NCBI GenBank assembly: GCA_964346395.1
Contig: CAYFUT010000044.1
Span: 1 to 22,196, forward strand
Reading direction: 5' to 3'
Source: CAYFUT01 sp964346395
GTDB taxonomy: Bacteria; Bacillota; Halanaerobiia; Halobacteroidales; Halobacteroidaceae
DNA: 22,196 bases
Every line of letters starts with the position of its first letter. The first letter of the stretch is position 1. The position numbers were made by a program, and so were the translations under genes. Shown here piece after piece: positions 8,064 through 15,521 of this stretch. Below the pieces are notes generated by a model that saw only the letters and a program-made list of their open reading frames with translations, made no database searches and was not told where the DNA came from.

Positions 8064-8807
8064 ATGTTAGTGATTGATAATATAATAGATTATTATGAAA
8101 AAAATTCCGGAGTATATAATCTAATCTTCAACCACCGCCGGGAAGGAATAATTATCTGGTTGGGGTTTTTAGTGCTTAATTTAACAGTAGCAGGTATGGC
8201 TGTATATCAGTTGTGGACCGGTGATTTAGATTGGGTTACCTATTTACAAGGGCTAGGGGGTTATTTACTTCTTTTTCTAGCAACTTTAGTCTGGACTAGT
8301 GCCCAGATTAAGAAAGAATTACAGCAGGTGTTTACCACAGTTCCCAAAAAAGAACTGGAGAAAGCTTCTTATTATGAATTATTTCGGGAGCTGTTCCGGA
8401 AAAGTAAAATTCAAAATTTAAGTTTAAAAGAAATTGCCTGTAATAGGTATAGAGCTTTAAAATTATTGGAGTATTGGCGGGTGATTAGTTATTTAGAGGA
8501 AGAGGATTTTCTTCAGCAGCACCAGATTAAGGATTTAATTGATTTTATTTATAAGCGAAAAAAAGATGAAGTTGATTTAGCAGTGTTAACTATTAGTTTT
8601 TTAGCAAAAGTAATAACTGCTGTACTCGGGGTATTAGTAATTGAGGTACTGTTGAGGGAGGTTAATATCTCTTTTGAATTTGGTCGGTTTATGTTAAAGG
8701 GAGCGGTTACTTTTAGTTTTGTAGTAATTATTATTCGGAGTTCCTTTGCAGAAAATAGAGTAAATAAATTAATAGAAATTCTAGAGGATATTTACTTTAG
8801 GGTTTAA
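8064..8807 (+). CDS. Hypothetical four-helix membrane protein
   Basis: 247 aa with no family that I recognise. Hydrophobic segments lie at about 29-50, 60-80, 172-195 and 209-227. Between the second and third is a charged, helical cytoplasmic-type region (81-170) rich in Lys and Glu, and a short charged tail follows the last helix. GGGAGGG at 8051-8057 sits 6 nt before ATG 8064; the frame extends to a TTG at 8049, but that codon overlaps the ribosome binding site and is unlikely. The gene is alone: a terminator lies before it and a 376-bp gap after it. The paired hairpin-like membrane segments suggest a small integral membrane protein with a cytoplasmic insert, but its function is unknown. 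Confidence 0.75.
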   Translation: MLVIDNIIDYYEKNSGVYNLIFNHRREGIIIWLGFLVLNLTVAGMAVYQLWTGDLDWVTYLQGLGGYLLLFLATLVWTSAQIKKELQQVFTTVPKKELEKASYYELFRELFRKSKIQNLSLKEIACNRYRALKLLEYWRVISYLEEEDFLQQHQIKDLIDFIYKRKKDEVDLAVLTISFLAKVITAVLGVLVIEVLLREVNISFEFGRFMLKGAVTFSFVVIIIRSSFAENRVNKLIEILEDIYFRV

Positions 8808-9183
8808 CTTTAATTAGAAATTTTATGTAAAAATAATAATTTTTTGTTGAAAAAAGCCCTGGGTTTTGTTATTATATAATTGGAAATTATTTTAAATAAA
8901 GTTATTTTATAAATATAAAACTTTAAGTGGAGATAGAATTTATTGGTGAATTAAGACTTCTTTGTTGATAAGATTATAAGAAAGGGCTGGTGGAAATGAA
9001 GAAATAAAATATCAGCTTTATAATTTATTTGACCCCAGTACGGGGTCTTTTTTCATCCCCGCTTTTAAATTGGTTATAAATAGTTTTCTATCCTTTAATT
9101 GCAAGCAAAAATTATTGGTACTAGAGCTGACGGGCTAATAAAAATAAGATAAGTAGGAGAAACTAGAAAAAAGGGGGAATTAG
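8808..9183 (+). other. Gene-poor leader region before the ATPase gene
   Basis: No gene of credible size is seen. A possible promoter, TTGAAA (8847-8852) with TTATAT (8872-8877) or TATAAT (8875-8880), has poor spacing. At 8996-9007 a tiny open frame, ATG AAG AAA TAA, follows GGGCTGGTGG and ends 23 nt before a clear terminator (9031-9053). The region could be a transcribed leader, a small RNA or the remains of a lost gene; I do not recognise a known riboswitch. Confidence 0.4.
9031..9053 (+). terminator. Terminator upstream of the ATPase gene
   Basis: GACCCC (9031-9036) pairs with GGGGTC (9042-9047) around AGTAC, followed by six T. It would end a short transcript that holds no obvious gene. 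Confidence 0.85.
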
Positions 9184-10287
9184 ATGGCAACTGGAGAGGT
9201 AGTAAATTATTTCCCGGGCAGTAATACCTGTCAGGGATTTTATTCTTTTTATGAGTATTTACCGCACTCTGCTGATCTGATATTTATTATTAAAGGAGGG
9301 CCAGGGACGGGGAAATCAACCTTGCTGAAGGAAATCGGCAGTCAGTTTAGAGCAGCTGGGTATGATATTGAACTCCACTGGTGTTCGTCGGATCCGGAGT
9401 CTTTGGATGGAGTGGTAATTCCTCAGTTAAAGACAGCCTTAATGGACGGCACCGCTCCTCATTTAATTGATCCTGAATATCCGGGGGCAGTAGAAGAAAT
9501 AATTAATTTAGGGCGGTATTGGAATAAAGGGCTGCTGCAGGATTATAAACATAAAATTATAACCTTAAATGATGTTATCTGGAAGTGTTTTGATCAAGCT
9601 TATGCTTATTTAAAAGAGGCAAAATTGATTCACGATATTTGGGAAGAATACTATCGGGAGAGTATGAATTTTCAGCTGGCTAATAGGCGGGCCAACTCTC
9701 TGATAAAAGAAATTGTGGGCAGTAGAGAGGTGCCGACGGAAGTCGGGGGAGAAAGACACTTATTTGCTAGTGCTTTTACTCCTCAAGGAGCGGTAGATTA
9801 TTTCAATCAGCTGACGAAAAAATTTGCCCACCGGTATGTAGTTAAAGGCCGGCCGGGAACGGGGAAGTCAACATTGACTAACAAGGTAGCTCAGGCAGCC
9901 CGCGAACACGGTTTTGCTGTTAATTATTTCCACTGTTCCTTTGACCCTGATAGTGTAGATTTAATTACTATTCCTAATTTAGATGCGGCTTTAGTGGATG
10001 GCACGCCGCCCCATGTAGTTGAGCCGACCGAAAAAGACGAGGTAATAGATATGCTGGAATACGCTGAGTGGCAGGAAATTAATCAAAAGGAAGAAAAGAT
10101 AGAAGCCACTAAACGGCGTTACCAGGGAGTAATGAAGAAAGCGGAGAAGAAACTGAGTAAAGCTAAGGAACTGCATGACCAGCTGGAAAAGTACTATATT
10201 AAAGCTATGGATTTTTCAGCAGTTGACGGACGCCGGGAAGAGATAGTAGCTGAAATTTGTGACTGGGCGGGCATTAAATTAGAATAA
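9184..10287 (+). CDS. Tandem P-loop ATPase of unknown function
   Basis: 367 aa made of two related halves. Each half has a Walker A loop (GGPGTGKS at 38-45, GRPGTGKS at 222-229) followed by a shared block: HWCSSDPESLDGVVIP (65-80) against HCSFDPDSVDLITIP (250-264), then ALMDGTAPHLIDP against ALVDGTPPHVVEP. Between and after them lie helical, Lys/Glu-rich stretches, with a probable coiled coil at 297-340. This matches a conserved Firmicute family of about 365 aa (PRK06851-like) annotated only as an ATPase or nucleotide kinase. Both loops look intact, so both halves may bind nucleotide. No signal peptide. AAAGGGGG precedes the ATG. The next gene follows without a terminator, so they are likely co-transcribed. 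Confidence 0.85.
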   Translation: MATGEVVNYFPGSNTCQGFYSFYEYLPHSADLIFIIKGGPGTGKSTLLKEIGSQFRAAGYDIELHWCSSDPESLDGVVIPQLKTALMDGTAPHLIDPEYPGAVEEIINLGRYWNKGLLQDYKHKIITLNDVIWKCFDQAYAYLKEAKLIHDIWEEYYRESMNFQLANRRANSLIKEIVGSREVPTEVGGERHLFASAFTPQGAVDYFNQLTKKFAHRYVVKGRPGTGKSTLTNKVAQAAREHGFAVNYFHCSFDPDSVDLITIPNLDAALVDGTPPHVVEPTEKDEVIDMLEYAEWQEINQKEEKIEATKRRYQGVMKKAEKKLSKAKELHDQLEKYYIKAMDFSAVDGRREEIVAEICDWAGIKLE

Positions 10288-10340
10288 AATTAGAAGTGAT
10301 AGTAAATAATAATTGTAAGGTACGGAAGGAGGGCCTTACA

Positions 10341-10814
10341 ATTAATAAACTATCAATCATTGGCACTGATAAATTAGTTCGGGGCGGAATTTCCGGGAGT
10401 ATTGCTGGTATTGTCATGGAAATAGTCAATTATCCACTCTATGCTATGGATTATTTAGATATTCGCCCGGTAGATTTTTCGTATATGGTAATCACACACC
10501 AACAGGTAGAGACGTTATCGCAAATGGCGGTGGGATTGATTAATCATTTGTTGTTTGCCTCCCTTTCGGGAGTAGTTTTGTCTTATATTTTGGTTAAAAC
10601 CAATTATCAACTACCAATTTTGAAAGGTTTTGGATTAGGACTGGGAACCAATATTATTTTATTGATGCTAGCATCTTTTTTTAATATCAAAGAAGTAATT
10701 AATATTTCACCTATCAATGTTTTGCTATTAGATGTAAGCGCAGCAGTACCCTTTGGAATTACCCTCGGCTACTTATTAAGTTACTGGGAACAGAAGTTTA
10801 ATCTTGTTAATTAA
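10341..10814 (+). CDS. Small hypothetical membrane protein with ATT start
   Basis: About 157 aa with four hydrophobic segments (GGISGSIAGIVMEIVNYPLY; the stretch around INHLLFASLSGVVLSYIL; GFGLGLGTNIILLMLASFF; INVLLLDVSAAVPFGITLGY). I do not recognise the family. Start choice: AAGGAGGG at 10326-10333 is followed 7 nt later by ATT at 10341, and no ATG, GTG or TTG lies in frame until 10419, inside the first helix. The frame also opens to a GTG at 10296, but that start lacks a ribosome binding site and would translate the Shine-Dalgarno as Arg-Lys-Glu-Gly. It lies 53 nt after the ATPase gene and probably shares its transcript. It ends at a strong terminator. Confidence 0.72.
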   Translation: MNKLSIIGTDKLVRGGISGSIAGIVMEIVNYPLYAMDYLDIRPVDFSYMVITHQQVETLSQMAVGLINHLLFASLSGVVLSYILVKTNYQLPILKGFGLGLGTNIILLMLASFFNIKEVINISPINVLLLDVSAAVPFGITLGYLLSYWEQKFNLVN

Positions 10815-10841
10815 AAATTTATTAAATAAGATCGATTTAGG

Positions 10842-10866
10842 CGGCCCCGGGGCCGTTTTTTATTTT
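10842..10866 (+). terminator. Terminator after the ATPase/membrane protein pair
   Basis: CGGCC (10842-10846), loop CCGG and GGCCG (10851-10855) form a pure G/C hairpin, followed by TTTTTTATTTTTT. Confidence 0.92.
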
Positions 10867-10977
10867 TTGATTTAATGAGAACGAAAATCAATTTCAATAA
10901 TATAATAAGTACTGACTGTTAAAACTAGAAAAGAGGTAATAATTAAAAGTGATTTAATATTAAAATGGGGTGGTAAA

Positions 10978-12810
10978 ATGTGTGGAATTACAGGGTGGAT
11001 TGACTGGCAGCGGGATTTAAATCAACAGCGAGAAGTATTAAGAGAAATGCAGGAGACACTAGTACACCGGGGCCCGGATGAAAAAGGAAAGTGGATTACT
11101 GAAACGGCAGGGCTAATGCACAGGCGGTTAATTGTAATTGATCCCGACGGTGGAAAACAGCCGATGGTTAAGAGAAAGTCTTCTAATCAGTATATTATCG
11201 TTTATAATGGTGAACTATATAATACACAGAGTTTAAGAAAAAAACTACAGCAGGTCGGATATAGTTTTCAGGGCCATTCTGATACTGAGGTAGTTTTAAC
11301 TTCTTATCTAGAATGGGGAGTGGACTGTGTTCAGCAGTTAAACGGGATTTTTGCTTTTGGTATCTGGGATGTTAAACGGGAGCAATTATATTTAGCCCGC
11401 GATCGGTTAGGAGTCAAACCTTTATTCTACAGCCAACTAAATAATGGATTAATATTTGGCTCAGAACTGAAAAGTCTGCTGGAGCATCCGGAGATAGAGC
11501 CGGAAATAGGTCGAGAAGGCTTGGCGGAAGTGCTGGCAGTTGGCCCGGGAAGAACCCCCGGTCACGGAATCTTCAAAGGAATAAATGAGTTGAAGCCGGG
11601 CCATTATTTAATTTATGATCGGCAGGGAATTCGAACTAAGCAGTATTGGCAGCTGGAGAGCAGACCGCATACAGACGATTTAGAAACAACTATTGAGCGG
11701 GTTAGAGAATTGTTTGTTGATACTGTCAATCGCCAGTTGGTGTCCGATGTTCCGCTCTGTACTTTGCTCTCCGGAGGGCTTGATTCGAGTGCTATTACGG
11801 CGGTAGCAAGTGAAAATATGGCGGAGCAGTTGCATACTTATTCGGTTGATTATGAGGGGAATGAGGAGCATTTTGAGGCGAATGATTTTCAACCTGATTC
11901 TGACCAACAGTGGATTCAGCAGATGTCTGAATTTGCTAATACAAACCATCATAATATAACTTTATCTACTAAGAATCTGGTAGACCATCTGCGGACAGGG
12001 GTGTTGGCCCGGGATTTGCCGGGAATGGCAGATATAGATATTTCGCTGTATCTTTTCTGCCGGGAAATTGCCGAGGAATTTACCGTGGCTGTTTCTGGAG
12101 AATGTGCTGATGAAATTTTCGGCGGCTATCCCTGGTTTCACCGCCAAGAAGCCTTACAGGCGGATACTTTCCCTTGGGCTCGCAGATTAGATAGTCGGCT
12201 GCAGGTTGTAAACCAAGAAGTAGTAGAGCAGATAAGCCCCCGGGAATATTTAAATAACCGCTATCAAGAAGCATTGACAGAAGTTCCTACGTTAGCAGAC
12301 GAAGACGTTGAGAGTCAGCAAATGCGGAAGATGACCTACCTGACGTTAACTCGCTGGATGCCGATTTTATTAGAGCGCAAAGATAGGATGAGTATGCATA
12401 CTAATTTAGAAGTAAGAGTTCCTTTTTGCGACCATCGACTGGTTGAGTATGCCTGGAATATTCCCTGGGACTGGAAAAACTATAATGGGAGGCGCAAAGG
12501 CGTTTTGAGGGCTGCTCTAAAAGGGATATTACCGGAAGCAATCAGAACTAGACCTAAAAACCCCTATCCGAAAACCTTTAATCCCAATTATTTTACAGCA
12601 GTTAAAAACTGGTTGAAAAAAATCATAGCAGATCCCAAGGCACCGTTAACTGATTTAATAGATAAGCGACAGATAAAGAAACTGACTCAGGCTGATCAAG
12701 ATTTTACTATTCCCTGGTTTGGACAATTGATGCGTTTACCTCAATTATTTGCCTATTTAATTCAACTTAATATTTGGCTAGAGGAGTATGATGTGCAGAT
12801 AAAATGTTAG
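10978..12810 (+). CDS. asnB: Asparagine synthase, glutamine-hydrolysing
   Basis: 610 aa. Makes asparagine from aspartate, ATP and glutamine. The N-terminal Ntn amidotransferase starts with Met-Cys-Gly (Cys2 becomes the nucleophile after Met removal), with HRGPDEKG, YNGELYN (76-82) and GHSDTE (99-104). The C-terminal synthetase half has the PP-loop SGGLDSS (265-271) and later SGECADEIFGGYP, RKDRMSMHTNLEVRVPF and DHRLVEYAW. Length fits the 600-630 aa bacterial AsnB class. GGGGTGG precedes the ATG. A TATAAT at 10901-10906 is a likely -10 box, without a good -35. No T-box leader is seen, and the repeat operator of the glnA and amt promoters is absent here. No terminator separates it from glnA, but glnA has its own promoter. 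Confidence 0.96.
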   Translation: MCGITGWIDWQRDLNQQREVLREMQETLVHRGPDEKGKWITETAGLMHRRLIVIDPDGGKQPMVKRKSSNQYIIVYNGELYNTQSLRKKLQQVGYSFQGHSDTEVVLTSYLEWGVDCVQQLNGIFAFGIWDVKREQLYLARDRLGVKPLFYSQLNNGLIFGSELKSLLEHPEIEPEIGREGLAEVLAVGPGRTPGHGIFKGINELKPGHYLIYDRQGIRTKQYWQLESRPHTDDLETTIERVRELFVDTVNRQLVSDVPLCTLLSGGLDSSAITAVASENMAEQLHTYSVDYEGNEEHFEANDFQPDSDQQWIQQMSEFANTNHHNITLSTKNLVDHLRTGVLARDLPGMADIDISLYLFCREIAEEFTVAVSGECADEIFGGYPWFHRQEALQADTFPWARRLDSRLQVVNQEVVEQISPREYLNNRYQEALTEVPTLADEDVESQQMRKMTYLTLTRWMPILLERKDRMSMHTNLEVRVPFCDHRLVEYAWNIPWDWKNYNGRRKGVLRAALKGILPEAIRTRPKNPYPKTFNPNYFTAVKNWLKKIIADPKAPLTDLIDKRQIKKLTQADQDFTIPWFGQLMRLPQLFAYLIQLNIWLEEYDVQIKC

Positions 12811-12817
12811 ATTCTGC

Positions 12818-12846
12818 TTGACAAATACCTGATGAGACATTATAAT
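12818..12846 (+). promoter_or_regulatory. Consensus sigma-A promoter of glnA
   Basis: TTGACA (12818-12823), exactly 17 nt, TATAAT (12841-12846): a perfect consensus promoter starting 8 nt after the asnB stop codon. Such a strong promoter usually needs repression, which suits the repeat element just downstream. Confidence 0.93.
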
Positions 12847-12857
12847 TTACACTAAGC

Positions 12858-12873
12858 TAACATAAACCTTACA
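12858..12873 (+). promoter_or_regulatory. Putative nitrogen operator at glnA (direct repeat)
   Basis: TAACA-TAAACC-TTACA, two five-base half-sites in direct orientation 11 nt apart (one helical turn). It begins 11 nt after the -10 box. The same element, at the same distance, lies behind the amt promoter (17439-17454). Position over the start of transcription suggests a repressor site, or an element in the RNA leader. The protein is unknown. Confidence 0.65.
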
Positions 12874-12912
12874 CAAATGAGAATTGAGCAGCTAATAAGG
12901 AGGCTATTAATC

Positions 12913-14247
12913 ATGAGTGAATTAACTAAACAGGAAGTATTGGAACAGGCTGAACAGGAGAATGTTAAGTTTATTCGACTGCAGTTTACTGATATTTTAG
13001 GGATTACGAAAAATGTGGCAATTACGGTAGAACAGTTGGCAGAAGCTTTGGAAGGAGAAATTATGTTTGACGGCTCATCAATTGATGGATTTACGCGAAT
13101 TCAAGAGTCGGATATGTATCTTAAGCCGGACTTGGATACCTTTACAGTTTTTCCTTGGCGGCCGGAAGCAGGCGGGGCAGTAGCTAGATTAATTTGTGAT
13201 GTTTATACCCCGGAGGGAGAACCGTTTTCAGGCTGTCCGCGGAATGTTTTACAGAATGTATTAGAAGAAGCAAAAGAAATGGGCTATGAAATGTATGTGG
13301 GACCGGAGCCTGAGTTCTTCTTATTTGAAAAGGATGAAGCGGGAAATGCTACTACTGAAACTCACGATAAAGGCGGCTATTTTGATTTAGGGCCGGTAGA
13401 TTTAGGAATGGATGCCCGGCGAGATATAATTTTGGCCTTAGAAGAAATGGGTTTTGAAGTGGAAGCGTCGCACCACGAAGTAGCTCCCGGTCAGCATGAA
13501 ATTGATTTTAAGTATGAAGATGCCTTGACTACTGCTGACAATATTGCTACTTTTAAATTTGTAGTGAAGTCGATTGCTAATCAACACGATTTACAGGCTA
13601 CTTTTATGCCGAAACCGATTTTTGGAGAGAATGGTTCCGGGATGCACGTCCACCAATCGCTATTTGCAAATGGAGAAAATATATTTTATGATGAAGATGA
13701 TGAACTGAATTTAAGCGAGGAAGCTAAGTATTATATTGGCGGCTTACTGAAGCATGCGCCGGCTATTGCTGCTATCACCAACCCGACAATTAATTCCTAT
13801 AAGCGGTTGGTACCAGGGTATGAAGCACCGGTTTATCAGGCTTGGTCCAGTTCTAACCGCAGTGCTTTAATTCGGATCCCGGATGCTGTGGGGGCCGGTA
13901 CTAGATTAGAACTGAGAAATCCTGATCCGACTGCTAATCCTTATTTTGCAATTGCTGTCATGCTGAAGGCAGGACTGGATGGCATTAAAAATGAGATTGA
14001 ACCGCCGGCCGAAGTGGTAGAGAATATTTATGAGATGACAGAAGAAAGAAAAGCTGAGCTGGGAATTGACAGCTTGCCAGGTAATATCGAGGCAGCAGTT
14101 CAAGAACTGATCCAGGATGAGGTAATTCAGTCTGCTTTAGGGGAGCACGTAGTAGAACATTTTGTAGAAGCTAAGGAGTCGGAATGGGATCAGTATCGGA
14201 TGCAGGTGCATGATTGGGAGCTTGATCGGTACTTAGAAACTTATTAA
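12913..14247 (+). CDS. glnA: Glutamine synthetase, type I
   Basis: 444 aa. Joins ammonia to glutamate using ATP, the entry point of assimilated ammonium. Motifs: MFDGSSIDGFTRIQESDMYL (51-70), GPEPEFFLF (130-138, metal ligands), PKPIFGENGSGMHVHQS, NPTINSYKRLVPGYEAP, RSALIRIP and ELRNPDPTANPY. The short length and lack of the adenylylated-Tyr region fit the Firmicute GSI-alpha type, regulated by feedback; Arg62, important for glutamine inhibition in Bacillus, is kept. Start: AAGGAGG (12897-12903) lies 9 nt before ATG 12913. The frame also opens at ATG 12877, but that codon overlaps the end of the operator and has no Shine-Dalgarno. nadE follows after 14 nt, so the two form an operon. Confidence 0.97.
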   Translation: MSELTKQEVLEQAEQENVKFIRLQFTDILGITKNVAITVEQLAEALEGEIMFDGSSIDGFTRIQESDMYLKPDLDTFTVFPWRPEAGGAVARLICDVYTPEGEPFSGCPRNVLQNVLEEAKEMGYEMYVGPEPEFFLFEKDEAGNATTETHDKGGYFDLGPVDLGMDARRDIILALEEMGFEVEASHHEVAPGQHEIDFKYEDALTTADNIATFKFVVKSIANQHDLQATFMPKPIFGENGSGMHVHQSLFANGENIFYDEDDELNLSEEAKYYIGGLLKHAPAIAAITNPTINSYKRLVPGYEAPVYQAWSSSNRSALIRIPDAVGAGTRLELRNPDPTANPYFAIAVMLKAGLDGIKNEIEPPAEVVENIYEMTEERKAELGIDSLPGNIEAAVQELIQDEVIQSALGEHVVEHFVEAKESEWDQYRMQVHDWELDRYLETY

Positions 14248-14261
14248 GTTGAGGTGGAAAT

Positions 14262-14990
14262 ATGCTAGACAGAGATTACGAAGCGATTACTGAACAGCTA
14301 GTAGAGTGGATTGGAACTAAGATTGAAGCGGCCGGCTGCCAGGGAGCAGTGGTTGGCTTATCAGGCGGGATTGATTCGTCAGTGACTGCTGTGCTCTGCC
14401 AGCGGGCTGTGCCCGATAATATGTTAGGGGTAATTCTGCCTTGCGAGAGTGACCCGCAGGATAAAGAAGACGCGGTTAGAGTAGCGGAGGAGTTTGGAAT
14501 TGATTATAAGGTGTTAGATTTAGAGGCTACCTTCTATACCTTATTAGAAGAAATTGAAGCAGAAGGAAGCGAAGATAAGTTGGCTCGGGCCAACATCAAG
14601 CCGCGGCTGCGGATGACAACTCTCTATTACTATGCTAATCTCCGCAACAGCTTAGTGATTGGAACTGATAACCGCAGTGAACTGAAAGTTGGTTACTTTA
14701 CTAAGTACGGAGATGGAGGGATTGATTTAGCTCCCCTGGGGGGATTAGTTAAGACAGAAGTACGGGAGATAGCCCGAATTTTAGAAATTCCGGACGAGAT
14801 TATCACTAAACCTCCCTCGGCGGGACTCTGGTCCGGTCAGACTGATGAACAGGAATTAGGGATTAGTTATGAACAGATGGATCGCTATATCTTAACTGGT
14901 GAGGCATCTGAAGAAGTAAAAAAGACCGTTGACCAGTTAGAAGAAAAGAATCAACATAAGCTGGAGATGCCGGATATCTTTCAGCCGTAA
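14262..14990 (+). CDS. nadE: NAD+ synthase, ammonia-dependent
   Basis: 242 aa. Last step of NAD synthesis: amidates nicotinic acid adenine dinucleotide with ATP. PP-loop LSGGIDSS (33-40), then ILPCESDPQDKEDA, the region around NIKPRLRMTTLYYYAN, VIGTDNRSELKVGYFTKYGDG, LAPLGGLVKTEV and KPPSAGLWSGQTDE, all typical of NadE. It lacks the N-terminal nitrilase glutaminase domain, so it should use free ammonia. It lies 14 nt behind glnA with GAGGTGG as ribosome binding site, and so would be made together with glutamine synthetase from the nitrogen-type promoter; both consume ammonia. Confidence 0.95.
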   Translation: MLDRDYEAITEQLVEWIGTKIEAAGCQGAVVGLSGGIDSSVTAVLCQRAVPDNMLGVILPCESDPQDKEDAVRVAEEFGIDYKVLDLEATFYTLLEEIEAEGSEDKLARANIKPRLRMTTLYYYANLRNSLVIGTDNRSELKVGYFTKYGDGGIDLAPLGGLVKTEVREIARILEIPDEIITKPPSAGLWSGQTDEQELGISYEQMDRYILTGEASEEVKKTVDQLEEKNQHKLEMPDIFQP

Positions 14991-14998
14991 ATTTAAGT

Positions 14999-15033
14999 GT
15001 CCAGGAGCCAGAAAGTTGGCCCTGGACTTTTTT
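14999..15033 (+). terminator. Terminator of the glnA-nadE operon
   Basis: GTCCAGG (14999-15005) with CCTGGAC (15021-15027), plus an inner GCCA/TGGC stem, followed by six T. Long and strong. Confidence 0.93.
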
Positions 15034-15145
15034 ATGTGCGTTAACTTAACCCAAATTTTAGTAATTTGGTGGGGTGAAGTAAAGCATTAACAAGCATTAT
15101 GAGCATGGTTGTGGGCAAATGGTTTTTATTACGAAGAGTTTTTTT

Positions 15146-15299
15146 GTAAAACTCGTAGGGTGAGCTGTGAGCCACAACCTTAAAATCAAAATCATAAGTC
15201 AACCCCCTAAAACAAAGTTTTCTATAAATAACTTTTTGTTTTATGTTTTTGATTGTAGCCTATCTCCTATAGCCCACAGCTTATAGCACATAGTTTTAG
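15146..15299. repeat. Imperfect palindrome with heptamer-period arms
   Basis: The gene-poor stretch 15034-15521 contains a long imperfect inverted repeat. The right arm (15256-15290) is a degenerate 7-nt repeat: TAGCCTA, TCTCCTA, TAGCCCA, CAGCTTA, TAGCACA. The left arm has its complement, CGTAGGG, TGAGCTG, TGAGCCA (15154-15174). Outer GTAAAAC pairs with GTTTTAG (one mismatch). Inner pairs: ATCAAAATCATAA (15185-15197) with TTATGTTTTTGAT (15241-15253), and AAAACAAAGTT (15209-15219) with AACTTTTTGTTTT (15230-15242). It has no transposase and no clear target duplication. Function unknown. Confidence 0.65.
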
Positions 15300-15332
15300 G
15301 TTTGTTTGCTTTTATGAATGACTTAATTTTGA

Positions 15333-15356
15333 CCTCAGCCTCAACCTTAGTCTCAG
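15333..15356. repeat. Four degenerate hexamers, unpaired arm
   Basis: CCTCAG, CCTCAA, CCTTAG, TCTCAG in tandem, preceded by TTGA. The pattern (YCTYAR) is the same as the right arm of the inverted repeat at 17281-17309, but no complementary arm is seen nearby. Confidence 0.5.
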
Positions 15357-15429
15357 TAGGTGGAGCAGACTTTTCCCTTCCTGATGCATTAAAGTTAATA
15401 GCTGCTAATAATTATTTTTAGAAGCCCAA

Positions 15430-15465
15430 CCTTGACTTTTATTTCCATATAATGTAAAATCAAGG
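15430..15465 (+). promoter_or_regulatory. Inverted repeat around a -10 box before the DUF3137 gene
   Basis: CCTTGACTTTTA (15430-15441) and TAAAATCAAGG (15455-15465) are inverted arms with one bulged C. Between them lies TATAAT (15448-15453), a likely -10 box; the TTGACT in the left arm is only 10 nt away, too close to be its -35. This could be an operator over the promoter. Confidence 0.45.
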
Positions 15466-15474
15466 TAGAAAATG

Positions 15475-15492
15475 GTATAGCGGAAGCTATAC
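15475..15492 (+). promoter_or_regulatory. Perfect hairpin with GGAA tetraloop in the DUF3137 leader
   Basis: GTATAGC (15475-15481), GGAA, GCTATAC (15486-15492): a 7-bp perfect stem closed by a GNRA-type tetraloop, 30 nt before the start codon. It has no U-tract, so it is a leader structure or a dyad operator and not a terminator. Confidence 0.5.
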
Positions 15493-15521
15493 AAGCGAAC
15501 TTTACTTTAAAGGGAGGGGTA

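Noticed and set aside
10860..10977. T-box or other amino-acid leader before asnB
   Set aside because: No T-box sequence (TGGNACCGCG-like), no specifier stem and no terminator between the TATAAT and the gene.
12805..12823. Possible Bacillus-type GlnR/TnrA box TGTTA...TGACA before glnA
   Set aside because: Spacer is 9 nt and not the required 7, and no counterpart is found at the amt promoter.
15314..15421. 35-codon + strand open frame from ATG 15314 (starting MNDLILTSASTLVS)
   Set aside because: No ribosome binding site and most of its first half is the hexamer repeat; no protein family recognised.
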